Made by a program: the position numbers and the translations under genes
Source of the DNA: K23-9 sp964460665
Lineage (GTDB): Bacteria; Planctomycetota; Planctomycetia; Pirellulales; Pirellulaceae
Length of the DNA: 64,000 nt
Assembly: GCA_964460665.1 (NCBI GenBank)
Contig: CAYWSL010000008.1
Span: 1 to 64,000, forward strand
Direction of reading: 5' to 3'
Notes under the pieces: generated by a model
Database searches by the model: none
Seen by the model: only the letters and a program-made list of their open reading frames with translations
Told to the model about the DNA's origin: nothing
Shown here: positions 54,678-63,826 of the stretch, piece by piece
How the letters are laid out: the number at the start of each line of letters is the position of its first letter
Position numbering within the stretch: the stretch's first letter is position 1

Positions 54678-56153
54678 CTATCGCGCTCCCTTTGTTTCGC
54701 TAGTAAGAACGATCGAGAACTCCGCGCCTGCGACCCCGGTTTCTTGCGATCGAGTTCGTCGGACGTCGCTCAGTTCGACCAGCTTGAAATTCTCGCCCAC
54801 GGACTCACACTCCTTGATCGAACTTGCCAGCGTGTTGATTTCCACGGGCAGTTCGTTGTCTTGGTCGAGAGCTGATTCAGCCTGCAGGACAAGTGTCGTC
54901 GGCGTCGTCTTGACTTGCTTTTTGCGTCGCTGTGACATCACGGCGGAGCCACGGATCGAAGTCAAACGCATGCCCTCTGGCAACTTGTGTGTGACTTCAT
55001 TCAGCACTTCGCTCCACTGGACACGTTTGTCCAAGAACTGGCTGACTGCGACGGCCCGCGCGTTCAAGCGGTCCTTTTCGGGTTTTGGATTCGTGCCGTC
55101 GCCAACCATCGGCGGTGCCGTAGCAAGCAAAACGGTGTGTTCGTTGCGTATCGCCCCCAAACGCAACCAGACCGCGCCAGCGAGCACACTGGCTGCGACG
55201 ATGTAAGCTACGATTTCTTTGTAGGGAACGACACGACGTAGTTGCATGGGTTCGCGATGCTGCCGGACGAAATCGAACCCGTCGTCTTCGTTCTTCAGGA
55301 ACTTGTCCACCATCGCTTGAGCTACGTCGGCCGATGCCAGCGTTGGCGTCTCCACCCAGCGGTAATCAGTGGGGATATTGTCGGACAACCATTGTTGATC
55401 CATCAAAGCATGCAATTCGCTGCGCCCGTGAATGACAACGTGATCGGCTTGGCGATCGACACCGCAAGCGTACCCGGCTGCTTCTAGAGACCGGAGCGCG
55501 GAAACAAGGCAAGTGGATTCGTCGCCAGGCGTCAGTGGAACGTTTTGCCAATAGATGGGGCGAGTGCCGCGGCACATGACCGCTAACATATCTGTCTCGC
55601 CAAGGAATAAGCGAACGATCAGGCTGCTGCGTCGGTCACGGCCTTCGTGTTCAGGGGCATTGCCAATCAACCCGCTTGCGGCGGGCTCCAAGCGTTGCAG
55701 CTGGTGTCCTGTCTCGGCTACCGCTTCGCGTATCGCCTCGATTCGCTCGCTGGGAGCAGCAACAATTCCCGCGACGGTCCGGCGATCGGGCTGCCAATTG
55801 ATGACGTCAATCGCCATTTGGTCCAAACGCGCCGAGCTGCTTCGCAATGATTCTCGCAATAGAACGCGTGGCGATGCGTTGGCTGCATTACCTGCCGTGG
55901 GACGCGTCGCAAAGTAGCACTCTTCCGTTGGCACGGACGCGACAATCGGCAGCGGATCCGCGCCGACCTTCAGCTCGGTAAGCAATGCGGTAAGAGCTTG
56001 GTTCAAATTACCATCGATGACATCAACAGTCGATCGCTGGTATCGAACCGTTCCAAACATGGTTCGCGAACCACGACAACCGGTCAACTTTTCGCGATCG
56101 AACACAACGCCAATCGCGTCGGTGGTTGAACGAGTATCACTGTTGCTGGACAT
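54678..56153 (-). CDS. PilM-PilN-like fusion
   Basis: About 491 residues. The first 310 residues resemble PilM (actin-like) or the cytoplasmic part of GspL (LNQALTALLTELKVGADPLP, IVASVPTEECYFATRPT, SLRSLEAAGYA-like helix). A membrane helix (IVAYIVAASVLAGAVWLRLG) leads into a PilN-like periplasmic part (LNARAVAVSQFLDKRVQWSE, VLNEVTHKLPEGMRLTSIRG). Known GspL proteins have this cytoplasmic-plus-periplasmic layout. Start at the ATG 56153 because GGTGGA lies 6 nt upstream; the open frame to 56213 has no site. Just upstream lies the repeat array and N gap. Confidence 0.72.
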   Translation of the reverse strand: MSSNSDTRSTTDAIGVVFDREKLTGCRGSRTMFGTVRYQRSTVDVIDGNLNQALTALLTELKVGADPLPIVASVPTEECYFATRPTAGNAANASPRVLLRESLRSSSARLDQMAIDVINWQPDRRTVAGIVAAPSERIEAIREAVAETGHQLQRLEPAASGLIGNAPEHEGRDRRSSLIVRLFLGETDMLAVMCRGTRPIYWQNVPLTPGDESTCLVSALRSLEAAGYACGVDRQADHVVIHGRSELHALMDQQWLSDNIPTDYRWVETPTLASADVAQAMVDKFLKNEDDGFDFVRQHREPMQLRRVVPYKEIVAYIVAASVLAGAVWLRLGAIRNEHTVLLATAPPMVGDGTNPKPEKDRLNARAVAVSQFLDKRVQWSEVLNEVTHKLPEGMRLTSIRGSAVMSQRRKKQVKTTPTTLVLQAESALDQDNELPVEINTLASSIKECESVGENFKLVELSDVRRTRSQETGVAGAEFSIVLTSETKGAR

Positions 56154-56363
56154 TGGTTTCCACCCGTGAGTTCGTGGGCTGTGCCGGCCATGCGAACTAG
56201 GTTTGTATTTCATAAAAAGGGCGGCCCGTCTACTTAAGCAAACGGGCCGCCAACAGAACTCGGTGCCCGCATCACCTGGATGCGGATGGCGTCACCACTA
56301 TGTTTCGGCCTCGTGGTGAAGCGATTGCCGAAACTAAATTTCACACCTGTTTGGCCAGTAGTC

Positions 56364-56573
56364 AGATTTGACTAGGTACTCAAATTTGACTAGGTACTCA
56401 AATTTGACTAGGCACTCANNNNNNNNNNNNNNNNNNNNNNNNNNNNNNNNNNNNNNNNNNNNNNNNNNNNNNNNNNNNNNNNNNNNNNNNNNNNNNNNNN
56501 NNNNNNNNNNNNNNNNNNAGATTTGACTAGGTACTCAAATTTGACTAGGTACTCAAATTTGACTAGGCACTCA
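56364..56573. repeat. 18-bp tandem repeats (TGACTAGG core) with 100-N gap and 55-nt duplicated flank
   Basis: AAATTTGACTAGGTACTC repeats three times on each side of the N-run (56419-56518). The 55 bases before (56364-56418) and after (56519-56573) are identical. The array follows the pilin stop directly, as the 16-bp array does for aroA, and both contain TGACTAGG. The right end is 20 nt from the pilin stop codon. The interval 56154-56593 holds nothing else that I can identify. Confidence 0.88.
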
Positions 56574-56593
56574 GAGGCCTAGGGTGTTTTAGC

Positions 56594-57037
56594 CTAGGTG
56601 CTCTGTGGATTGATCTCTGCGTCAATCGAGCTGTTGGGTGCGTCGTAGCCTTCTTCAGTGAAGGTGACCGTGTAAGCTCCGTAACCGGAACTGGCACCCG
56701 ATCGAGTCAGCGTCAATGTCCACGAATCCTCTAGGCTACCTGTGGCACCTGCTGCAGCAGTTCCAACGGTGAAGTAGGTAGGAGGAGTCTGTGACATGTC
56801 CAATAGAGTCAGGTCGTCTGCGTACGTTCCTTGACGTGCTTGGAATCGCTCTTGAGCAGCGCGAACACTGGCCAAGTACTTGAACGATTCTGCAGCTTTA
56901 CTGCGTTCGACCGATTGTAAAAGACGTGGAACGCCGAATGCTGCCAAAACACCGATGATGATCACGACGACAGAAAGCTCGACGAGCGAAAATCCCTTGC
57001 GGGCCTTGGCTGGACGAGTGGTAAGTGTGCAAGCCAC
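56594..57037 (-). CDS. gspG: Major pilin/GspG-like pseudopilin
   Basis: 147 residues. The leader (MACTLTTRPAKARKG) is cut before FSLVELSVVVIIIGVLAAFG; the Glu at +5 is present. A GspG-like helix follows (SKAAESFKYLASVRAAQERF), then YADDLTLLDMSQTPPTYF and a Ser/Gly-rich beta part. The start is a GTG with a strong GGAGG 6 nt upstream, in agreement with high expression of the major subunit. It is the first gene of the operon, separated from pilM-like by the repeat array. The type (pilus or secretion pseudopilus) is open. Confidence 0.85.
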   Translation of the reverse strand: MACTLTTRPAKARKGFSLVELSVVVIIIGVLAAFGVPRLLQSVERSKAAESFKYLASVRAAQERFQARQGTYADDLTLLDMSQTPPTYFTVGTAAAGATGSLEDSWTLTLTRSGASSGYGAYTVTFTEEGYDAPNSSIDAEINPQST

Positions 57038-57521
57038 GATAGGCCTCCGAGTTGATATTTTTCAGTTCAGTTGGAATCAGCCACAACCGCCTTGGTCGTG
57101 GGATCAGGTTGCCACTGACTAACAGTGGGCACTGAATTGATAAGACACTCCTTGTGCTCAGGACGGGAAACACCGCAGAAATGGCCCAGACGTCAGGCTT
57201 ACCCACCCTTGATGTAACGGTCCTACCGGTTACATGTTTTGCTAGCAACTTTAAGGACTCAAAATGATCACGTTTCGCCCTATTGAACTAGCCAGCAAAC
57301 AGATAACGAAAATACCACTTGGCCCAATTTTGCAACTTTCGTTAAACTTCTGTTCTTACGTAGCCGAGCAGATTGGCCGAGCGGGTTCGTCACAGGACGT
57401 GTCACTCGCTTGAATCAACCCACCAACGGGTTGGGTTTTCTGTCACGGCAACTGATTTGTGTAACACCCATTATGCAAAACTGACCCAGGTAGCGATGCG
57501 AAAGCGTTAGGGAGGGAACCG
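57038..57521. other. Divergent intergenic region with small hairpin
   Basis: About 480 nt between the pilin gene and the SbcD-like gene. A small hairpin, AACCCACC-AACG-GGTTGGGTTTT, lies at about 57417-57442 with a T run after it on the plus strand; it could be an attenuator or a terminator for a short leader transcript. The GGGAGGG ribosome binding site of the plus-strand gene is at the right end. No gene or RNA family is recognised. Confidence 0.4.
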
Positions 57522-58769
57522 ATGCCGGGCGAGTCATTTCGTTTTATTCATGCCAGTGATTTTCATCTTGAAAAACCACTTGGTGATTTAGACACACTGC
57601 CAAACCATCTGCGCGATGCGATGGCCGATGCACCGTGGGCCGCTGCTCGTGCTGTGTTCGAAGCCGCACTGGTCGACAACATCGACTTCGTTGTTCTCAG
57701 CGGCGACCTGCTAAGCCCGCAAGCAGCGGGACCGTACGGCGTTTCGATGCTGCTGGACTACTTTGAAAAACTGCACATCAAGAAGACGCCTGTTTTCTGG
57801 GCGACCGGAACGGCGGACGATTCGGCGAAGTGGCCAGACACGGTACCGCTTCCATCCAGCGTCACGCTGTTCGACAAAGACGAAACACTTAGCGTTCCTG
57901 TCGAACGTGCCGGTCGTACGATTTGTAACGTGATCGGTCGCAGCTGCGACGGACGCACCTCGATACATGTTCCTAGCTTCGAGTCGGAAAACGAATACGA
58001 AGAAGACTTCACCATCGCGGTTGGATTCGGCGACGCCGACGCCAAGTCGCTGACCGAAGCCCGCTTCGACTTCTGGGCTCTTGGTGGAAAACACAACCCA
58101 CTGGAAATCGAGCTTAGTGCCGATAGTTCGGCAGCTTACTGCGGATCGCCGCAAGGGCGTTGCTTAGCTGAATCGGGTGCGCACGGTTACAACATCGTTG
58201 ACGTCAGTGCCGATGGCGACGCCCGCGTCCACCACATGCAGTGCGACACCTTTCGCTACTGTCATGTCGAAATCGATGCGGCCGAAATCGCGATGGCTGG
58301 CAATCTTCGCAATCTAATGAGCGAACGGGTCGTTCGCTTGCAGCACGAATCCGGTGGCAGGCACCTGATCATCGGCTGGGACGTGACGGTCAACGATGCC
58401 GAAATGTTGCACACAGTCGGCGACAGCGAAGAACTTCTGACGTGGGCCCGTCGCGAATTCGGACACGGTACGCCGTCGGCTTGGACATCGCAGTTGGTCG
58501 TCCATCCGCCAGCTCAGTATCCAGCCAGCTGGCAAGAAGAAGACACGATTTTGGGCGACTTCATGCGAATCGCTGCCAAACATCGCAAGTCCGGCAACCA
58601 GTTGAATCTGCTGCCGTTCACGGAAGAACACGAGCTGCTGGCCGAAAACACAGCCAGCCTGTTAGCCGAAGTCACAGCTGCAACTCAACAACGAACGCTT
58701 GATCAAGCGACGCTACTGAGCGTCGAATTGCTCCGCGGCGGAAAGCCAAACTTGGTGCAAAAATCATGA
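57522..58769 (+). CDS. SbcD/Mre11-like metallophosphoesterase with degenerate metal motifs
   Basis: 415 residues of the DNA-repair exonuclease (SbcD/YhaO) type. Motif I is present as HASDFHL (Asp13, His15) and motif II as LSGDLLS (Asp62). Where GNHD is expected the sequence reads ATGTADD (95-101), the GHxH motif is GGKH (188-191), and the single His motif has Phe in its place (AVGFGDA). Several dimetal ligands are thus lost, so nuclease activity is doubtful. Strong ribosome binding site GGGAGGG. The stop overlaps the start of the ATPase gene by 4 nt (ATGA), the normal pairing for SbcD-SbcC. Confidence 0.75.
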   Translation: MPGESFRFIHASDFHLEKPLGDLDTLPNHLRDAMADAPWAAARAVFEAALVDNIDFVVLSGDLLSPQAAGPYGVSMLLDYFEKLHIKKTPVFWATGTADDSAKWPDTVPLPSSVTLFDKDETLSVPVERAGRTICNVIGRSCDGRTSIHVPSFESENEYEEDFTIAVGFGDADAKSLTEARFDFWALGGKHNPLEIELSADSSAAYCGSPQGRCLAESGAHGYNIVDVSADGDARVHHMQCDTFRYCHVEIDAAEIAMAGNLRNLMSERVVRLQHESGGRHLIIGWDVTVNDAEMLHTVGDSEELLTWARREFGHGTPSAWTSQLVVHPPAQYPASWQEEDTILGDFMRIAAKHRKSGNQLNLLPFTEEHELLAENTASLLAEVTAATQQRTLDQATLLSVELLRGGKPNLVQKS

Positions 58770-61700
58770 AAGTCAAAGACATTCAAATCGACGGATTCGG
58801 AGTATGGACGGGATTGTCCGTCGATTCACTTCCCGAAGGAATGACGTTGTTCTACGGCCCTAACGAGGCCGGGAAGACGACGTTGATGCAGTTCATTCGC
58901 GCCATGCTTTATGGTTTTTCCCACGAGCGTCGCGAAAAATACTTGCCACCCATTCACGGCGGCACGCCCGGCGGCGCCATGCGAGTGATCGGCCCCGGTG
59001 GCGGATACCAAATCCGGCGACACAGCCAATTGACCGACAAGGGCGCGGCAGGCCAACTTTCGGTAACCGGCCCAGACGGTTTGAGCCAAGGTCAGCATCG
59101 GTTGACGAACTTATTGGGACAAATTGACGAGCCGATCTTTACTAACGTCTTTGCGATTGGCATGCGCGAGTTGCAAGAGCTCAGTACGCTGGACGACACC
59201 GCCGCCGCCGACGAACTTTACAAACTCTCTAGCGGTGTCGACCGCGTTTCATTGGTCGATGTGCTGCGTAATCTGCGCGGTGGTCGCCAAAACCTAATCG
59301 GCAGCGGTCGCATCCAAGACGATCCGGAAGCGACGAAGCTGGCTGGCTTGATCCGTAAACGCGAAGCTCTTCGCGACCAAGTTCAGCAACTGACCGGACA
59401 TGGACGACGCTGGAGCGAATTGGCTTCGCTGCGCCGGACGCAACAAGACGAAATCGACCAACTGACGACGCGAATCAGTACGTGGGACAAAGAATCACGT
59501 AACGTTGAATCCGCAATCGGTGTCTATGACGCTTGGCAAGAACGCGCCAAGTTGGCTCGACAGATCGAAGAATCCCAGAACGAAACTCAGCCACCCGATG
59601 ACGCTCCCGGTCAGTTGGTTCAGATCGAAGCGACGATGCAGGATCGGCGCGAGAAGCTGGAAGAGGTGAAAAACAAGCGACGCGTCATTCGCGAAAAAGC
59701 TGAACAGCTGCCTGTCAGCAAGCAGATGCTGGACCTGCACGGCCGAATCGAGGCCGCTGCGGAACAAGTCACGTGGGTGGAAGCACTCGAAGAACAAATC
59801 GAGCGTTTGGATTCCCAAATCGAAAAGGCAAAAAGCCAATTGATTGCGGACGCCGATCGCCTTGGCATCGATGATGATGACCGCGAGTCGCTGGTAAATG
59901 GCAGCGACACGGAATTGCCAGATCTTTCGCGGCACACGCTTGCCGCTTTGAGTGGTCCTGCCAAACGCGTGAAAGAACAAGCTTTCATTTTGAAACAAGC
60001 TCGCGCTGAAAGTGTGGAGCACAAAAATCGCGCGGAGAAATTGGCTGACCAGCTAAAGCTTGCGCTCGACCGGACCACGGCCAACGGCTTGCACGAAGCT
60101 ATCCGTCAAGAAAACGAAACCATCAGTGCGCTGCGGCAACGCGCCCACCTGGGCGAGCACTTGGAAAAGCTAAAGCGACATTATCGGAGCTTGGAACAAG
60201 AATCTGTTGAACTGACCACGGCTGACGCGTTGCCGATCGACCGCTTCATTTTGCTGTCTGTACCGTTCATCGCTGGTGTCTTGGCATTGATCTACGGATT
60301 GGCCCACGTCTTTGACGGCAACTGGCTAGTCAACGAACCAGATGCGACCTGGGGAATGAAGTACTTGGCGTTTGGCTTGATGGCCATGCTGGCATACTTC
60401 TTTGGACGTCAGTACGGGCAGCGATCGACATTACTGGATCTAGACGACTGCGACCGTCAAATCGATACGCTTCGCCGCCAAATCCGCGAAGCAGAAGCGG
60501 AACGCGAAAGCGTCGACTCGGGCCTGCCAAGCAGCAGCCATTCGATTGAACTGCGACTGCGAGAATCCGAACAACTGCTGGTTGAACTTGAGGCTTCGCT
60601 GCCAACTTACCACGCTTCCGAAGCAGCCATGCAAGCGTACAAGACGGCTCGCAGTCGCGCTTCCACAGCTGCAGAACGACTGAAAGAAGCTCGCAGCGGC
60701 TGGTCATCCACATTGACTCGGCTGGGCCTGAGCGAATCGATGTCGCCATCAAGCGTTCGCAAGTTGAGCGACGGATACGAAACGGTCCAAATGAGCCGCA
60801 GACGCTTGTTTGAACTACAAGCCGAAAAGGACCAGCGCCGTCGCGAGCGACAAACGATCGCCAAGCGAATTGAAAGTCTGTATCTGGAATCCATCGAGCT
60901 CAATACAGAAGCAGCCGAAAACGCAGACAACGACGAAGAAGTCAGCGTTTCCACGGTCGCGCCGCGGCGAACTCACAAAGGTCCGCTGGAGCAACTCAAC
61001 CACCTGCACGAAGAACTCGCCAGGGCACAGCACTGGATCAAACGACGCCGCGACCTAAAGAATCAGGATTCGCAGCTGAAACGATTACAGTCCGGACACA
61101 ACCGTGCGATCGAACGCTGCGAACAACAGCGCCGCGCATTGTGGGCTAAATGTGGTGTGGCAACTCCTGAGCAGTTCTATGTCATGGTTGACGCCAAAGC
61201 GAACTTGGCTGAAACGCGTCGACGATACGAAGACTTGGATCAGCAGGTTCGGTCGATGATCGGCGCTCACAACAGCTACGAAGACATCGCCATCGAGATC
61301 GAAGGCGCTAAATCGACGGACTTGGAAAAGCGATGGGACTCGCTGACCACGCGGATGACCGAAACCGAAGAACGCATCGCTGCACTTCGCACTCAACAAG
61401 GCGAATTGGCTGGCGAGATGAAGCATCTTGGTGACGACAACCGACTGTCAACGGCCAAGCTGGAACTCGGCTGCGTACAGCGCCAAATCGAAGCGGTCAC
61501 CCAGCGTTGGCAAACACTCGCCACAGCCAGTTGTCTGCTGGAAGAAGTTTGTGGAACGTTCGAGCGTGAACGACAGCCAGAAACCTTGCGTGAAGCATCA
61601 TCCTTCCTGAGTCAACTGACTGACGGAAAGTACACGCGAATCTGGACGCCATTGGGAACCAATTCGCTAAAGATCGACAACCACGAAGGCGAATCGCTTC

Positions 61701-62554
61701 CGCTGGAAGTCCTGAGCCGCGGAACACGCGAAGCTGTTTTCATTGCTCTGCGTCTTTCACTGACAGCCGCCTACGCCCGTCGTGGTGTCACGCTGCCGTT
61801 GGTTCTGGACGATGTTCTGGTCAACTTCGACGGTGAACGTGCCGTCCACGCAGCCAGCACGCTGAAGACGTTCGCGGAACTTGGGCATCAAGTCCTGATG
61901 TTCACTTGCCACGAACACATCGTCGAAATCTTCCACGAAATCGAAGTCGAAGTTCGACTGATGCCTCCGCAGGGAACACCTGGCCGAGCAGAAATCCTGG
62001 AACCTGAGTACGAAGAAGAGGTCGAGGAGGAAGAAGAGGAATACGAAGTCGAAGCGATCGAGGAAGAGGTCGAAGTCGAACCAGAGCCAGTGGTCGAACC
62101 TGAACCTGTGGTGATCGTCAAAGAAGTCGAGCCTAAAGTGGTCTACGTCGAAAAGGAAGTAGAGAAGCCGCGGCCGAAGCGCAAACCCAAGCCGAAACCG
62201 AAGTTCGTCGAGCGTCCGCGCCGCGTGATTCGCGAACCTGAGTACGTTGAACCGGAGTATATCGAACCCGAATACACTGAACCGGTATACATTGAACCTG
62301 AACCCGTCTTCATGAAGCCCGAACCGGCTCCTTCGATTGGCTGGGCGTGGTTCGAGCGTGAGCCGCTGAACGAAACGGACAACGACCAAGAGATCAACAC
62401 TCAGCGTCGTGCCGCGCGAACGTTCCAGGTCGCCCAGCGAGCACTCGACAGCGAGTGGCTTGGTGACGCGAACGCCAGCGAGCAAGTTCCCGAAGAAGTT
62501 TGGAACCGCAACAGCGATTCCTGGTGGGACGGAAACCGAGTTTCGATTCCCTAG
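58766..62554 (+). CDS. SbcC/Rad50-like (YhaN-type) ATPase with membrane segments and acidic-proline tail
   Basis: 1262 residues. Walker A is YGPNEAGKTTLMQFI (about 30-44). Two long coiled-coil arms flank two hydrophobic helices at about 492-545 (RFILLSVPFIAGVLALIYGL, MKYLAFGLMAMLAYFF), as in YhaN-type proteins. The signature and Walker B region reads VLSRGTREAVFIALRLSLTA and LPLVLDDVLVNFDGERAV, with an H-loop in FTCHEHI. ATPase motifs are thus intact. From about 1075 the tail is acidic (EEEVEEEEEEYEVEA), then Pro/Glu/Lys-rich (KPRPKRKPKPKPKF) and Tyr-Glu-Pro repeats. Such a tail is not part of SbcC. Confidence 0.88.
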   Translation: MKVKDIQIDGFGVWTGLSVDSLPEGMTLFYGPNEAGKTTLMQFIRAMLYGFSHERREKYLPPIHGGTPGGAMRVIGPGGGYQIRRHSQLTDKGAAGQLSVTGPDGLSQGQHRLTNLLGQIDEPIFTNVFAIGMRELQELSTLDDTAAADELYKLSSGVDRVSLVDVLRNLRGGRQNLIGSGRIQDDPEATKLAGLIRKREALRDQVQQLTGHGRRWSELASLRRTQQDEIDQLTTRISTWDKESRNVESAIGVYDAWQERAKLARQIEESQNETQPPDDAPGQLVQIEATMQDRREKLEEVKNKRRVIREKAEQLPVSKQMLDLHGRIEAAAEQVTWVEALEEQIERLDSQIEKAKSQLIADADRLGIDDDDRESLVNGSDTELPDLSRHTLAALSGPAKRVKEQAFILKQARAESVEHKNRAEKLADQLKLALDRTTANGLHEAIRQENETISALRQRAHLGEHLEKLKRHYRSLEQESVELTTADALPIDRFILLSVPFIAGVLALIYGLAHVFDGNWLVNEPDATWGMKYLAFGLMAMLAYFFGRQYGQRSTLLDLDDCDRQIDTLRRQIREAEAERESVDSGLPSSSHSIELRLRESEQLLVELEASLPTYHASEAAMQAYKTARSRASTAAERLKEARSGWSSTLTRLGLSESMSPSSVRKLSDGYETVQMSRRRLFELQAEKDQRRRERQTIAKRIESLYLESIELNTEAAENADNDEEVSVSTVAPRRTHKGPLEQLNHLHEELARAQHWIKRRRDLKNQDSQLKRLQSGHNRAIERCEQQRRALWAKCGVATPEQFYVMVDAKANLAETRRRYEDLDQQVRSMIGAHNSYEDIAIEIEGAKSTDLEKRWDSLTTRMTETEERIAALRTQQGELAGEMKHLGDDNRLSTAKLELGCVQRQIEAVTQRWQTLATASCLLEEVCGTFERERQPETLREASSFLSQLTDGKYTRIWTPLGTNSLKIDNHEGESLPLEVLSRGTREAVFIALRLSLTAAYARRGVTLPLVLDDVLVNFDGERAVHAASTLKTFAELGHQVLMFTCHEHIVEIFHEIEVEVRLMPPQGTPGRAEILEPEYEEEVEEEEEEYEVEAIEEEVEVEPEPVVEPEPVVIVKEVEPKVVYVEKEVEKPRPKRKPKPKPKFVERPRRVIREPEYVEPEYIEPEYTEPVYIEPEPVFMKPEPAPSIGWAWFEREPLNETDNDQEINTQRRAARTFQVAQRALDSEWLGDANASEQVPEEVWNRNSDSWWDGNRVSIP

Positions 62555-62597
62555 TGCTGCGGGGGTGCTAGTGCTGCAGGCGGTAATTGATCTTGAT

Positions 62598-62637
62598 TGA
62601 AAGGCCGAAGCGGAAGTCGTCACGGCTTTCGGTTTAA
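62598..62637 (+). terminator. Possible weak terminator after the SbcC-like gene
   Basis: CCGAAGC and GCTTTCGG can pair with one bulge around a 13-nt loop, followed by TTTAAT. It lies 45 nt after the stop of the ATPase gene. The stem is short and the T run poor, so this is only a possible terminator. Confidence 0.3.
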
Positions 62638-62764
62638 TGCGGTTTGCCAAGAGAGTTTGGAAAAGGCTGTATAACTGAACAGCGCCTCTTTGATGAACTA
62701 GCAGCGTGAATCGCAGAACAATGAGCCGTTTGTCACGCACGACTTCTGGTGCAGATGTCGCACC

Positions 62765-63796
62765 TTACCGCACGATTCCGCGAAACGGCATTGGACCTAG
62801 TCGGCTCGATGTGGTGTACCCGGTTGGTGCTGTGTGGCCGCTTGGTCCCGTGTAGCCAGAGGATCCTGTGTAGCCAGTTGGGGCAACGCCGTTGCCCGGT
62901 GCTGGCATGCCGCCAGTTGGGATCGCCAACGTCTGGCCGTTTCCAAGCTGCGATAAATCGACCGACTTGTTGGCCGACTTGGGCATCTGGAATATCATCG
63001 GATCGCCCGTTAGCAATTGGTTCACTACGTAAGAACCCACATCGATTTGCATCGACAACGGTGGGCCGCCCGAAGGCTGCAAGTTCAGCGTCACCAAGTG
63101 TGGCAACGCGCATTGATGTTCTTCGTAATACCGATGCTTGCTCGCTTCGCTTGTCGCCACCAAGTTCCCGTCCGGCGCGTACAAAAACTGATGCGTCACG
63201 AAACCGGCAGCCGGATCGATCAAGCAAACGCGTTGATACGTTCCACTGGGCATCGATATCGTACTGCGCACTTCTAGCTTTCCGTCAGACCGCCGGACCG
63301 GGCCAGCGACGACCGTCAGCGGATCCAATTGGACCAAGCCGAGTGCATCCATGATCCAAGTCGGATCGACAGGCAAAATCGCTCGATTCAACTGCTGCCG
63401 GTACTGTTCATGATTGGCGTAGTACAGAGTTTGCGAAATGCCTTCGGGCACTTGGAACCAAAATCGCTGGTCGTTGCTACCCATGTCCAATCCGCTGCCC
63501 ATCACGATTGGCAAGCTTGCGTTCAAACGAAAATTCTGGGCGCGTTCAAGGTGGATCGTTGCGCTAAGCTTGGGGAGCGCCGGCATCGACAACACGTCCA
63601 CGGTTGCCGAGTTGGTTGAAAGTTGGCGAACAGATGACGTTCGGTTCACCGCGGCGGCGACATCGTTGATTGATGGAGTTTCGGTTAGCACCGCTGGCGG
63701 CGGCGGAAACGGTGTTGGAGTGCCGCGCGGCACACAGGTGGCACCGCCGGAGACGAAGCAAACGAAAAGTAATAAGAACAGTGAAAGGGACCGCAT
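62765..63796 (-). CDS. Hypothetical exported protein with LolA-like core and GYTG-type repeat tail
   Basis: 343 residues. The signal peptide (SLFLLLFVCFVSGG) ends near a Cys, but the sequence before it (GGATC) is not a canonical lipobox, so a lipid anchor is uncertain. A Pro-rich linker (TPFPPPPAVL) leads to a beta-rich domain (LSATIHLERAQNFRLNASLP, RFWFQVPEGISQTLYY) whose layout recalls outer-membrane lipoprotein-sorting LolA/LolB-like folds. The C-terminus carries short imperfect repeats (GYTGSSGYTGPSGHTAPTG). ATG start. It follows the partial gene at the right edge by 30 nt and is probably cotranscribed with it. Confidence 0.65.
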   Translation of the reverse strand: MRSLSLFLLLFVCFVSGGATCVPRGTPTPFPPPPAVLTETPSINDVAAAVNRTSSVRQLSTNSATVDVLSMPALPKLSATIHLERAQNFRLNASLPIVMGSGLDMGSNDQRFWFQVPEGISQTLYYANHEQYRQQLNRAILPVDPTWIMDALGLVQLDPLTVVAGPVRRSDGKLEVRSTISMPSGTYQRVCLIDPAAGFVTHQFLYAPDGNLVATSEASKHRYYEEHQCALPHLVTLNLQPSGGPPLSMQIDVGSYVVNQLLTGDPMIFQMPKSANKSVDLSQLGNGQTLAIPTGGMPAPGNGVAPTGYTGSSGYTGPSGHTAPTGYTTSSRLGPMPFRGIVR

Positions 63797-63826
63797 CCGT
63801 GCGACTCACTTTGTTTTTGTTGGTGT

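Noticed and set aside
61757..62740. 327-residue minus-strand frame rich in Phe, Arg and Asp opposite the SbcC-like tail
   Set aside because: It mirrors the repetitive Glu/Pro tail of the real gene; its composition is explained by that, and it shows no family motif.
62765..63796. Lipoprotein call for the exported hypothetical protein
   Set aside because: The residue before the Cys is Thr and the box reads GGATC, which does not fit a canonical lipobox; export itself is still supported.
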